From Triatoma infestans (Eukaryota > Arthropoda > Insecta > Hemiptera > Reduviidae), in NCBI GenBank assembly GCA_011037195.1, contig JAAEAF010000103.1:62001-126000 (forward strand): a DNA stretch of 64,000 nucleotides, in the 5' to 3' direction. The position numbers and the translations under genes are program-made. This document shows, in pieces, positions 1-13,300 of this stretch; position 1 is the first letter of the stretch; each line of letters starts with the position of its first letter. The notes beneath the pieces are model-generated. The model did no database searches. It was not told where the DNA came from and was given only the letters and a program-made list of their open reading frames with translations.

Positions 1-31
1 CCTTTGGCTTTTTATTAATTTCTACATGTGT

Positions 32-290
32 ACAATCTAATGCATCAGAGATATTTTCCGTGATAGCCTGCTTCTTTTTGTGGTCATCGACCGGTTTCGG
101 GCGTCCGCCCATTATCAGGATGTTTTGTTAATATAGAGCGATAACACAGACTTGCTCAGGACAAAATCAGTTTATGCACTGGGCGAACGCCCGGAACCAG
201 TCAATAAGCTGAAAAAGAAGCCGGCAATCACGGAAAATATCTCTGATGCTTTCCAACTCTGCGGACCCAACAACAACTACAATCTAATGC
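32..290. mobile_element. Fold-back (hammerhead family) element, copy 1
   Basis: Flanked by a perfect 12-bp duplication ACAATCTAATGC (32-43 and 279-290). The two arms are inverted copies: GACCGGTTTCGGGCG and CATCAGAGATATTTTCCGTG on the left, their complements on the right (179-253). The left arm holds a minus-strand hammerhead-like motif (85-122) with CUGAUAA in place of CUGAUGA, so the invariant G is lost. The left arm is about 35 bp shorter than the right. Confidence 0.7.
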
Positions 291-1247
291 ACCCACAACT
301 GGTGCAATACGAAACTTTGAAAGTCACTCCCGTTTAGCATTGCTTATTTCCTTAGATGTTAATGGAAACTTTATCCGGTGACTTGTTTTATCCATATTGT
401 CCATAGCAATAGCTACAATCTTACACAATGTTGTACGATCCATTCCGAAATCTACTTCCACGCCGCTCTGGAAACCGGGATCACTGAGATAACGTAAAAA
501 TTTTTCCATCTTTTGTCCTTTTGGAATTGCTCTGCCCCTATTTTCAGCAGAATCGTCCAAAAATGATTGCAAATAAAATCAACACTCTCACTTTCAAATC
601 GTAATAATTTTATGTAAATATCGGCACTTAAATGTTGACGCTATTTATAATTTTTTCTTCTTCGTACATGCAAAAATGCAGCCATTTTTATGCAAACGAA
701 CCACGGCAAGTTTAAGTTTTACTAACCTCGCAAATTCAAGAGCAATTACGTGTAGCCAGCAGGATCTACTTACTTTTATTCACAGTATTTTTAAGTGTAT
801 ACTTGCCATTTTCGATGAAACAAGTCAAGAAAAAGAAGTTCCTTACGAGTGGGAGTATTTACTCTTTTTATTCACTTGATGACAAGTATATACTTAAGAA
901 TCGGCAAGTAAAAACCTTCTACTCGTTTTATTCATCTCACACATTGAACCAGTCAAAGACTGCAACAAGAGCATATCATGGTAAGACTCAGAAATAGAAG
1001 CAATTCCTAAATCATTAAGTAATAATAAATTTTGTCAATTTTGCACCAGTTAGGTTTAAGTAATCAAATGAATTCCATAAAATTTAAAATTTGTTTTCTC
1101 TTAAAAAAAAAAAATTCTTATTATATTGATTTAAAATGATTATTTGCTAAGTTTGCCCAAATTTGGAAGTTGTTTTTGTTTTTCAAGACGAAATTATCTT
1201 ATAAAAAATATATAGATTTGTAATTGAATAAACATTTTAACTTTCAG
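291..1247. other. Upstream sequence, no gene recognised
   Basis: AT-rich DNA between the copy-1 fold-back element and the first visible LUBEL exon. Frames of 60-80 codons show no family features. No promoter is claimed, because the LUBEL start lies outside the window. Confidence 0.6.
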
Positions 1248-1380
1248 CAGGCTCGAGGGAGCGCTTTACCACCTCCGCCACCGCCCCCACCAGATGATCT
1301 ACCTCCAGTAGAACCTGATTATGAGGTGATAGAATTTCCAGGACAACAAACTTATTCAAATACAATACATCGTAATTTAG
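1248..1380 (+). CDS. LUBEL: LUBEL exon: polyproline segment
   Basis: First LUBEL exon visible here, 44 codons plus one base. A run of eight prolines is followed by an acidic stretch ([17 protein letters not shown]). The acceptor is ctttcag and the donor is TTAG|GTGAAA. Such segments are usually disordered SH3/WW ligands. Because this exon begins in phase 0 after an intron, the start codon is upstream of the window. Confidence 0.8.
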
Positions 1381-4300
1381 GTGAAATGAAATGCTTCTTT
1401 GACTCATATGCAAGAAATAATATAATATTTTAGAATTCAAATATACAATTGTATATAGCTTGTACAATTTTCTTTAAAGTTTGGTTTATTTATTTATTTT
1501 TTTTCTTTTATTTAAAACTTTTAGCTTGACTACTTATAAATAACCTTTTTGACTAAAAGTCTTAAAACAACTTTATAAAAAATAATCTGTAAGATTTATA
1601 AAATTGTTTATGATTTATAATGTTGCCAATGAATGTAGAATCCATTTAAAAGAAGAAAGCACTGTTCCTCAACTAATGTACTCATCAACGGTCATTATGA
1701 AGCTGGCTTTCACAAGCTTAGTGTTTCTTTGTAAACGGTGATAAACATTGGAAGAAACTACTGAAAACTGAACCAAATTCCCATATCTACATATATATTT
1801 TAAAGCTAAAATTTAATTCTTAAAATTTAGACAACAGCAAGTGAAAAACGATTTGATTAAATACATTATATTCAAAATACTATTTAATTTTATGCAGATT
1901 ACATATCGATTAATACACATTTACTATATTTTTAAACAAATCTAGTTGATGGGAAACAGAAAAGTGATGGAAAACGATGTGACCTTTGTGGTTCTTCTGC
2001 ACCTGCTGTTCGCTGCACCCAATGCAATCAACAGACATTCTGTATTTCTTGTGATGAAATGTATCATAGGCATCCCAAGAGACAAGCGCATGTAAGAAAG
2101 GTAAAGCATTCTCGAGTTAATAAATATATATAATTGTAATATTTTGCTTTCAGTTTGATGAAAAAAAAATCAATTAAACTTGATGGAATAAAAGAAATGT
2201 TGCTAATGAACTGAAGAAACTAATCACATTCTCATCTGAATATTATATATTGAAAGAAAAATAAGCTTATTAAAATTAGGATCTTTTCATCTTTGCTTTA
2301 TCCTTCTGTTGATCGGCGTTGTTACAATTACTATTTAGAAAACTTGTAGGAATAATATATATATATATATATTAATATTTATTTATTTATGTAGAAGGGG
2401 TTATATAGTCTCTTACAAACAAAACGGTGAGTTGCTTTCAAAAAATATAATTTTAACAGATAAAGACAACAGATAAGATACAGTTACAATTACAAATACA
2501 AAGTTGTTTAAAAATTAAAACAAAATAGAATAAAAAACCTGTTATGGAACAACTTCACGACTTTTTTTTACTGATTTTTATACAATTATGTATAAAATAA
2601 TACTTTTTCTTTAAAAAGCAAATTTTACTCATTTGTCCTAATAACAGTTAGAGGTGTTGGGGGAAGAAGTACCTAGCCAGTTTCGGTTACAATATTTTCT
2701 TCAAATTTGGAATTCCAATGCATATTAATATATATTTAGTTTGTGATACTTTGCCCGAAGTGGTACATCAGAAGTAACCTGAACACTACTGTTCCCCGAG
2801 ATCTTCCTAAACAAAAAATTAATTCTCCCGAAAAAATGTTTCAAATAAAAGTGATAGGCATTTATTTGTGGTATAGTATACGAAGTTTGACGAAAATCTC
2901 GAACCATTCAGTACAGTCGCATTATCGGTTAATGGATTTGCCCGAAATCATTTTGTCAGATGTGTTGGTAATACCTAAACTGAATACCATGTTTGAGCTC
3001 CCTTTGAGCTTCGTTTTTGAGATATCTATGACGTAAAAGTTGACACGATCACAATACTGCCTCTTACTAAGAGTCAGAGAAAGTAAAAATGTAAGGGTAG
3101 CAACTGGAACAAACCTGGGATCTCTACATGGGTGCTAGCCGCTACCACTATCTGCAGCTTTAAAAATGGGGCAAACACTTTTTCATGTCCATTTGTCAGT
3201 TCCCACGTTATCGAATATTTATAATTTCCTGAAGGGAAGTATCACTTTTAAAAGGCAATACTTAAGATGGTGAGTGAAAGTGTTCTACGAAATATGTTCT
3301 GATTTTTTTCAACTGATTTGGGGAAATGCATATTTTATTAGTTCATTAGAATTTTCATCTTTTGTTTTGAAAAAATACTTCCTCTTACCAGCAGTAAGAG
3401 AAAGTCTTAACAAGGGAATACTATTAAATAAAAAAATGATTCTAAATAATTTAAAGTTACCCAAGAATGACTTTCAGCATTTCAGATATCTTGAATATTA
3501 CTAAATTTGCATTGCAATAAGGTTTTAATTAGGACTTTTTCTATTATAGAAATATTCCAAACTTTCTTAGAGATAATTAGTTTTTTTTTATTCAGAAATT
3601 TATCTCCTTACTTATTACTTGAAAGATTTGTTTGTATGCATTTAATCTGTTATTTGATCAATGAACCTGCATCAGATTTCAAAAATTTGTAACTACTTTC
3701 AAGGATATCATTTTCTTTATTACAAAATAATTTTCCATCTAGAGGAACTTTATTCAAGGACATTTTATAGGAACTTGTCGACGGAGCAGGAGGAGGAAGG
3801 CCAATACAACCGACTAGACCACCACTCCCGCCCAAAGGAGAATCATCCCCGGCACCAGTACCACCTCCCAGAAGAAATAAACGTTTTGTAACACAGAGAG
3901 CTACCCCATTAGATCAGGTATGAGTTTTGGCAGACGTGTTTTATAAAATATTACAATAATCTATTATAATGAAGGAATTAGTAAAAATTAATTGTATGTA
4001 GAAATAAAAAAAACCACACCTCAGAATTTAATTATAGAATCATCCATAAATTTATATAGTAACCGATATAGTAAATTATTTCAGGGGGATGCAAGCAAGG
4101 TAGGTTTCGTTGGTAGCCTCAAGCGTATGATGAACACAAGGCCTCTACCACTTTTACCATGTAAGTAAATTTATTCTCTAACAATATTACAGAATGTACA
4201 ATTTAACCGGTTATTTGTTTTTCGGGTATCAGTGTGTTATGATGGGCTCAACATGGAGCTAACACTCGTATTCCGCTTTTACTCTTCTTCTGTTGTCGGA

Positions 4301-7300
4301 ATTTCTGTTGATAAGCCATCGGTAATAATTCATAAAGCCTAATTCAGTATTTATTGTGTTTTGCCAAACCATTCTTTTGAGTTATGAGGCTGGCTTTAGC
4401 CTGAATTATTCGACTAAAATCTCAAATTCCACACTTCCAATGCCAATTGCCAAAAACAATTAAGAAAAATTATCACATAGAAGGGATTCGATCAGTGGTT
4501 AGCGTACTCGACTCCCACGCGGAGGATCCGGGTTCAAGTCCAGTTGTGCTGCTATTAGATTTTTTTTTCCTAGGAGCCCCTACACCTCACTATCCGGTGA
4601 TGGGCAGTGTTGTCAGAGAGAACACTGTCCGGAGGCCGGCAGTGTACTGAGAAGGCTTCGGGCGCCAATGACCATAGATACTGACGCGCCTTAAATTAAA
4701 AAAAAAAAAATAAAAAATAAATCACTTTTAGGAAAATCTAAAAGAAGTTTTAGATAAAATAATGTATCAATGATGAATGATAATACTTATCCAAAGAGAT
4801 TTACAAGAAATATTTTAGAAAGTAGATGAAACCATTTAAATTTTCATCCTGAAATTAAAAAACTGGTAAATCATAAAATAAGTGGCGGCAAGAAAGGTGT
4901 GGAAAGATGTGTGAAGGGGTGTTAGCCGTATGTCGGTCACGATGGATCCATTACAACACACTATTAAGACCTGTTGTTGTTTTGTTTTGTTTAATTATCT
5001 TAAAAGTTGAAATTTTTACAAAATAATTAATTTTATTAACTCCTGTCAGTGGGTGGAATCGTAATTGTACTGAGAAGCACTGTAGAGTGAATCTATCATC
5101 TCGGATCTGTAAAATCAATTTTTCCTAAAAAATGTTCAATGTAATAGGTTTATATATGTCGAGTTTATTTAGCAAATTTAGGGAAATATCTGACTCCGTT
5201 TTCGAGAAAATCGCAAAAAAAATGTAAAACCTCTGTATGAAAATAATCATTTCTAGTTAGAGATTTTATTAAACTTACTAAATTGATTTAATTTTCCACT
5301 GAATTATAGATTATTATATCTATACGGTTTTTTTGAAATAACAATTTAAAGGAAAGTCTGAAGTCATTGTTTTCCCAGAACCCCAATTTTTCTGGAAAAA
5401 TTTTTGAAATAAAAGTGATAGTCTTATATTTGTATAGTTAGTATGCGATGTTGAAAGATAATCGTTGCACTCGTTTTGCGAATCGCAAAAAATTGAGAAA
5501 ACAATTTAGTAAAACCACACTTCCGATTGGTGGATTTTAATAGTAAATTCGAGTCGGATACTACTTACTGTACTTAAATGACAGATACAGTTTAAGCTTC
5601 ATGTTTTATTTTTTAGATATTTTCTTCAAATACCCACACCCACAGACCGTTCATTGGTTTAACTTTTTTTTTGCTGGCACATGCATTTAGGCCAAATTGG
5701 GTCTTGCATTACTAATGAAAACTATAGCAGTTACAGAATTTTTCCCCGAAATATTATCCGATAAAAACCTTTGTTGCAAGCAGTTTCTGCAAAGTTGACA
5801 AAAATATCCGCCACTTTTTCCACAAGTTCTGCTACAAAACTCAAATTGCGTATTTGTTTCCTAAGGAGGCGGTTATCCTCCCTAGTTCACCCCGCTCCAT
5901 CAAGAAAGCCGAGAATGCATATGAGCTTATCTGATCCTGCAATAACGTTAGTAATTCCAGTAGAGAGACTTATGTTTTCTATTGACCCAATTCATAATGG
6001 TCTCTCAGGTTTATTATTCTTTTTGCCATCTCGTCCAAAGATGGCATAGGTTAGGGAAGAACAAGGGAAGGTAAGAAATTAACTTTGACATCTCCAATTC
6101 GTGGCTGAAAATGTAAAAACAGCAGAGTAGGAGGTAGGTTCTAAAAGTTTATGTAGTCACAGGCGCGCAAGGCATACACCTCTTTGGAACCATGGTCCCT
6201 TTCCAGTTCATAGAAATAGTTTAGTTGGATTTTAATGAAATCACCCTGATTGTTGTCTTTTTATCGCAAAATTAGTTCTAAAACTATTAACTTATATAAA
6301 TTAAAATAGCAAAGTAAAGTTTCTTTGGCATGAAATTAATAGCCAAGCTTTTTTGATCCAAGTAAATCTTTCAGTTTTAATTATTATACGTTAATATTTT
6401 TATTCTGAAATACTTACAGTTTAGTTGAAGTTAATTTTTTGTCTGTTAACAAAGTAATTGTTGATTCAAAATGAATTATGTCACTAACTATATCTTTGGA
6501 GTAATGTAAGTAATAAATCTGTTTGCTTCTCAAGCAAGTAAAAAAGTTTATTATTGACGTAATTTTCATTTCTTAATGAGTTTTTTACTGACCATATTTT
6601 TTTTTTTCAGTTTCGCAAGATCGACAGGTTACTGTACCACATCCTCCAATGAACTTCCACGAACATATAAATCCGGTAATTTTTTTGTTCTATTTATTTG
6701 TTATACTATATTTAAGTTTTATATACAGTCAAGTTACATGTATCATTAATGAAGAATCCATATCATATTTTCTTAAACACTAGCCATCTTTTGACCACCT
6801 AAAATATAATATAAAAAGATTTGTAAAAATGAATTTTTTCTTCTATGATTTTTTTTTAAATAGAAAAATCATTATGCTTTTTCTAGTCAGTTCCACTTTA
6901 ATGTAAAATTTACTGATGAGTATATGCTTAGTTTCTTAATTGGAAGTATCAGTAAGATCTCACTGTTTTATGGTAATAAAACTGTTACATTTTAAAATAG
7001 TAAAAATCCAAATATGAATAAATATACTAATAATTAACATAATAGATGACGTTGAAGTTTATCTGTATTGTTCACAATCTATTTACTTAAGGAAATGAAG
7101 GTCGTAAAGAACTGCAAAAGAAATTATATTTCATAGCTCGATTACCATCCAATTTCTTTTTTATTTAACTCAAAATTTTGTGGAAGCTGAAAGAACCGAA
7201 GGATTTATATCAATTTGTATACAAAAATGACTGGTTAGTGAATATATTATGCATTTTCAATTACGTTTCTTTTGACCAAAGAAATTTCATTTATAAGTCC

Positions 7301-10300
7301 TTTGGCATTAGAAACTTCTCCATACCAGTTCTTTCTTCTTAGATTATTAAAATAAATGAATCTATATTACAAATTTTAGCAAATTAATTAGTTATTTGTA
7401 ATGAATAAAATTGTTCTGGTGCTACTTGTTGTAGTAAAAGAATAAGCACAAAATTTTCAATATTTAATTCATTATCAAAGTGAGTCCAAACATGTTGGAA
7501 GTTAATGAACAAATACAAGTCATAACTATATAGTCATGTTAAACAATGAATCCCAAGAAAAAATTTTCAATCGCATAATTCATAATTATTTTAGATTGGT
7601 TTTATTGATTGATTGGTTAAGTGTAACCTTGTAGACTTTTTTGAGGAGCGAAAGAGCGTTTTTTGTTATATTGTCATTAGATCCCCGCTCCTTATGGCCA
7701 CCCACCAGTATCAATAAGCTACAGATAGATAAGCATTATGAACAAAAATAATATAACAAAAGGGCCAGTGTACACTCCATTATACCCTTCTTAGAAATTA
7801 ATTATTTAGGGATGTTTAGGAAAAGAAAAGAGAAGAGCAGAAAAAGAGAGAGCTGCAGCTTAGGAAAATATCATAGGTGAATATGTTTTAGCCTTTGTGC
7901 CTGAATGAATGGAAGGATCGCGTCAGAGGGAATTGGGATGACAGTCTAGCCATGAGGAGTTTCAGTATACGGTATTGGATTAAGGAATGTACTGGGATTA
8001 CAGAAAAATTTTCGTGGAGGTTGGTCGATTTTAGTGTCGTGGTGAGTCAGTTGCAAGTCTCAGTAATTTGTTTTGGATCGTCTGGAGTTTCTTAATGTTA
8101 CTACATACTATCTGGAGTTATCTATATTTTATGTTAATGTTGTCTGTGGTCAGACTCCAGGCGGAAGAAGCTTAGAGTAACATCGGTCTGATGACGACTT
8201 TGTAAAGTAGAGTTTGTTTTGTTTAGTCATTTTTGAGCCGCTTGAAAGTAATGGGAAATATAGTCTTATAGTTATTTTTTAGGAGTTAATTTTGTCCTAT
8301 CTGTGATTCTGGAAAGGTGTTGAAAAACGCATTCTACGCATATAGCAACTGTTATGACCGATACCGTTTGAATTTTTCTCACAGATTTAAAATTTATGGT
8401 TATTAGAAAGTTTCCGATTTTCTTTACGAAAATTACGTAGAATATACTTTTGGCTTTAATTAAAATTCATGAAACATATGTGAGGCATGATAGGAGAATG
8501 TCATGAATATTTAGGACAGAATATTTTTGGAATGTGCATCTTTTTAAACGCTTTTAAAGGGGTAAACTATTCTAATTTTTACCTCGAAATGAAATAAATT
8601 GCAGGTTGCATCACTATAAATATTTTTGCTTAATTATATGAAATTTATTTCAGAGTTCTAATAGTGATGTATTTCAATATTATTTATAAAGATGATCCAT
8701 ACGTTATGTCAAATTAAAATATCTACCTAAATTTATCACTAGAACCAAGAAATTATGACAATTTTTGTTAATATTTATATTTTATGGGTCAATAATATAT
8801 CCTGGGCTGAATATGTGATCAAACATGTTCTGGAAATTTATAAAACTTTCAGCTTTGGTTATTTTTATATTGTGTGGTATAGTGGCGGTAGTTATTGCTG
8901 GCATTGCTTCCATTTAAGAAACCGTTTCATTTTTCCAGACAATCTTCCTTCCTTTTAAATCTGCCGAACAAAGGAAGTTATTCAGAATCAGAATGACTCC
9001 AATAAAGAAGAAAAATTGAAATCTTAAATTTTTTTATATTTATTTAACAAATTTAAAACTTTATTAAAAACTAGATAATAAAAAAATTGTTTCAGTTACA
9101 CGTTAGCAGAGAAAATGGAATGGGCGAGTGGGATATGTTTAAAGGTCACAGATCAGGAAGTTTTTCGGCCCTTAATGGACCAGGATTTTCACCAATGATG
9201 CAGGTAATTCATTTTTGTAAAAACCAAAATCAGGTGAATCAGGCAGTCATCGGTTTTAAATGATAAATATTCTTACAATATACTTAGAATTTAAAAATTC
9301 ATCATTATTCAATTTGTAGTTTCCTTAATATTATATTGATGGCGGAACCGCATACATATGTACGAGATATGAAAACATATCTCTTATAAACCAGGCTTCT
9401 TATAAACTTCTGAACAAACATTTTTTATTTAGCAAATAATATGTACTTCAACAATAAAAGTATTTATATAAACAACCGTAAAACAGTATATATCAATTTT
9501 ATTCAATGTAATAAAATTTATTACATTTTGCAAAATTTAACAAAATAAGAAACAATTTTCCACAAAATTTATCGATAGAAAATTTTTATTGTATTTTAAG
9601 TAACAGAGAAAAAGTCCAAAACTCCAGTTGCTTTTATCCATATTTAATATTATAGATAATTCACATAAAAATATGTGATCCATATTTTTGCAAAATATGT
9701 TAAGTATGTATTATTTTTTAAATTTATTTCATTTCTTTTTTCTATTCTATAACTATAGAACACTTATAAATTTATGGGCCACAAATAGTACTTTTTTTAT
9801 AAATTATTTTGAAATATTTTTAAGTATATTTGGGTAGCAAACAAGTGAACGTGTAGTTTAAAGTATTAAGAATCACAGAGTTAGATTCAAAATGGAAAAT
9901 AGGAATTTAAACATTATGGATTTAATGTTCTTAATTTTTTTTTTTCATTGATTTTATACAATTTTGTGTTGCAGGCGCATTCTATGGCCCAACTGAATTG
10001 TCCCAGCTGCCACCATGGTGTAATGTGGAATGATTGGGGTCATGGAGGTCCTCCCATGAGTCCCTGGGGAGGTATGCCACCTCCAGGGGCATGGCATAGT
10101 ACTACATGGTTAAATCAACCAACAATGAGAAGAGAGACCAGTCATGGAAGTTCTAGAAGGGGTAGCATTAGGGGCAGACATAGAGACTCAGGAAGCAGCT
10201 GTTCAGATGAAGGTGAACGACTATCAACAAGAGGTGGCAGAAGAAGAAATGTTGTATCACCTGCTTTATCTCGCAGAAGCAGGCCAACAGTACAAAGTGA

Positions 10301-13300
10301 CTATGAAAGCGAGGATGAAGAGGAAGAAGAAGACAAAAAAATCTGGCAAAATCCTTCAAAGCGAATACCGCATAATGTCTCGCCTGTAGAAAACAGAAGG
10401 GTCCCAAGAAGAGCATCATTAGCTGAAGGAATTAATAGAAGTTACAGACATGAAGATGATGAAACACTTTCGTCGCATGGTGGTAGAAGGTTTAGTTCTA
10501 CCTTAACGCGAAGAGGACAGAGAGACTTCTTTGAAGAAAATCATAAAAGTAGTAAACGAAATGATTTCGAAACTATGTCAAATCATAGTGGAAGACGTTT
10601 TGACCATGAAGAAGAAGAAATGAATATTACTAGAGGTAGAAAAAGCGATTTTGAAGAAAATAGTTCTTTAAAAGGAGAATCTTATCGGGACGATTTTAGT
10701 TCTGTAAGAAATAGCCAACGAGTATCTGATTTTGAAGATTCTCTTTCAATAAGTGGAAGAAAGAAAGCAGAAGTGAACGGGATGCGATCTAGAAAAGAAG
10801 ATATAGATTCATCCACCTGTAGAAAAAGAAGTAAACGTCATGAAAGATTTACTGACACAGGCAGGCGTCGTTCTTCACCAATAAATCATCGTTATGAACA
10901 TCGAGGAGAACCATCTAGTGATTCTGTGGAAGAGAATTCCATAAAGGAAATTCAAAATAAAAAAGAATCTGTTATAGAAAATGAAGAAACTTTGAAACAA
11001 GAAGTTGACGATAACTTGGAGGAAGGAGAAATGGGCCCCATTCCGGAAACAGAATGGGACTGTGTACATTGTACTTTTGTAAACGAACCAGGAACCAGAG
11101 TGTGTGCAGTTTGTTGCAAAACAACATTAAGGCCGAAACCTCACAAATTAGAGCCATCACAAAAAGTACAGCCAAAAGCAAAGAACTATGAAAAAATAAA
11201 TTTAGTACAAGAAGTTAAGAAGATGACTATAGAGGAGCCGCCTACAAAAGAATCTTCTAAATCACCTATTAATAAGAAGAGAGGTAGGCGGCGGACAATA
11301 TCATTCTGGATAGGCACTAAGTTATATACTTAGTAACATCAGATATATATTTTATTTTTTACATTATCCACTTTTGCGCTAATAAATTTTCACTAATCAT
11401 ATTTTTTTAGTTCCTTAAAAAAAAATATCCTGCTTGTTCAGTTTTATAAAACTACCACAAAAGTCCGGGGGGACAGACTAAATAACTGTTATGAATGAAA
11501 CGAAACGGCTACTCACTTTTATAACATTATTTTAAATGTTTGAGATAAGATTTTTTTTTGTTTTTTATAAAGATGCTCTCACTAGTACGACTTTTCCTCT
11601 ACTTTAAACAACATACAAATTGAAAGTCTCGCCATAAATGTAACTAATTTTTTTGGCATGTCGTCATGTTAACCATTGTCTTGCTGCCTTTGAAGACCCT
11701 GTTTAGCGCCAAAATGAACGGCGTAACTAAGACCCAATCAGTTGAATATCTGATTTTTAGTCAGAAATGAAATATGTTGTAGGATTGCAAGAAATAAATG
11801 AGCCTACCAGGAATCTGACGTCTAAAGGGACGTCTCCACCACCTCAAAGCATCTCCACACAGGTAAAAGAGAAAACTCCCAATGAATGGGATCTCTTAAG
11901 TTGTAAAATTTTGTTTTGATTTAATCAAATCATTAACTTTAAGAAATATCTCTTTTGCTACCTCCCTTTGATTTTCAACATTTTATAGACATACGATGTG
12001 ACTGGTCATAAACTTAAAAGGGCTACGTCACTTGCCGAGTATGAATGGAAAACTCCACAGCGTTCCCATAGTAGGCAATCATTGCTCAGTGATACTCAAG
12101 TTAGTACACATATCATTTAAAAAAAAAATGTTATAACAGTAAAACGGAAATTAATATATACACTTATTTTTAGAGTTTACCAGTAACACCACCAAAAGGC
12201 AGAAGTCCTGATAGATTTAGCCAAAGCGATGTCACATCAATTCCAATTTCTCAACCGCCACCTCCTCAAAGAAAATCTTCAGAACAAATAGGACTTACTT
12301 CCCAGAGGGTTATTAATTTGAAGTTAATGCAATCTGATTCAATAAACTGAATTTAACTTAGCACATTTTTCTGTGCATTAAGTTCATTGAATAATATTTA
12401 CTTAAAGCTATTTAAACAAATACGAGCCTCAAATTATAGCAAATAGATTTTTGGGTTTATTTGAAACTATTTTGTTTTTAACCAAAGCTTATATTTGTAA
12501 AATTATATTATTTCATGTTAGAAAATTAAAATACAAAATTCTAAGCGTAATAAGTTGATATTACTAACACTTTGTTTTCATTTGAGGTGTGGTTTCCAGA
12601 AATGATTATTAACAAAATGATCATAATCAATGCAACAAGTTTACAAACTAACAGAATCATATACTTAATTGCAGAACCCTAGACGAGCTGGCTCACAACC
12701 TCCGGATTATATAAGCACTCTAGTACAAAAACAAGTGAAGCAAGGGTTGGAAATGGTCAAATTGTTAAGAGTAAGTGTCCGTAAATTGTAAACTCAATTT
12801 TTCTGTACAAAGTTCTGAATAGGACAAAGTTCAGCTTATAGAAAAAATGTATTAATGATAATGATACTTTTTAGAAATAAAAGTTAAAAAAATGATGTTC
12901 CTAAAAAGCCGAACTTGGACTAATTTTGAACAGAGCCGTACTTTTATTTAACGAACAAAGCCCACACAGTTTATTTCACCCAATTCCAAAGTAACTCTTC
13001 AGTATCTACAGAAGTTTCGCAAGAATATATTAAAACCATTTCATTACTTTAAATGTAACATTTTTTTTATGAGATTCTCCTCATGGCCGATTTTTTCAGT
13101 AAATGTAATTACTGCCTTCTTAAATGTAATTCAATGTAATGCGGTAAATGTAATTCGACACCGCAATGAAGAAGATGAACCTCAAAATTCCACTTCAGAA
13201 TGGTAGTACCCTAATTCCCTCTTACGAAACCTCCTCAGAAAGGTTTACTTTGTTTCTTAATTGTGGGGAATTTCTTGTTTATTACAACTTCGGCAAAATA

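Noticed and set aside
4490..4545. A tRNA gene
   Set aside because: A and B boxes are present, but the acceptor and anticodon stems do not fold, and the same unit recurs four times with a non-tRNA body: a SINE.
8178..8205. Possible hammerhead at GTCTGATGACGACTTTG
   Set aside because: It has the CUGAUGA box, but no stem II closing onto a GAAA is found downstream.
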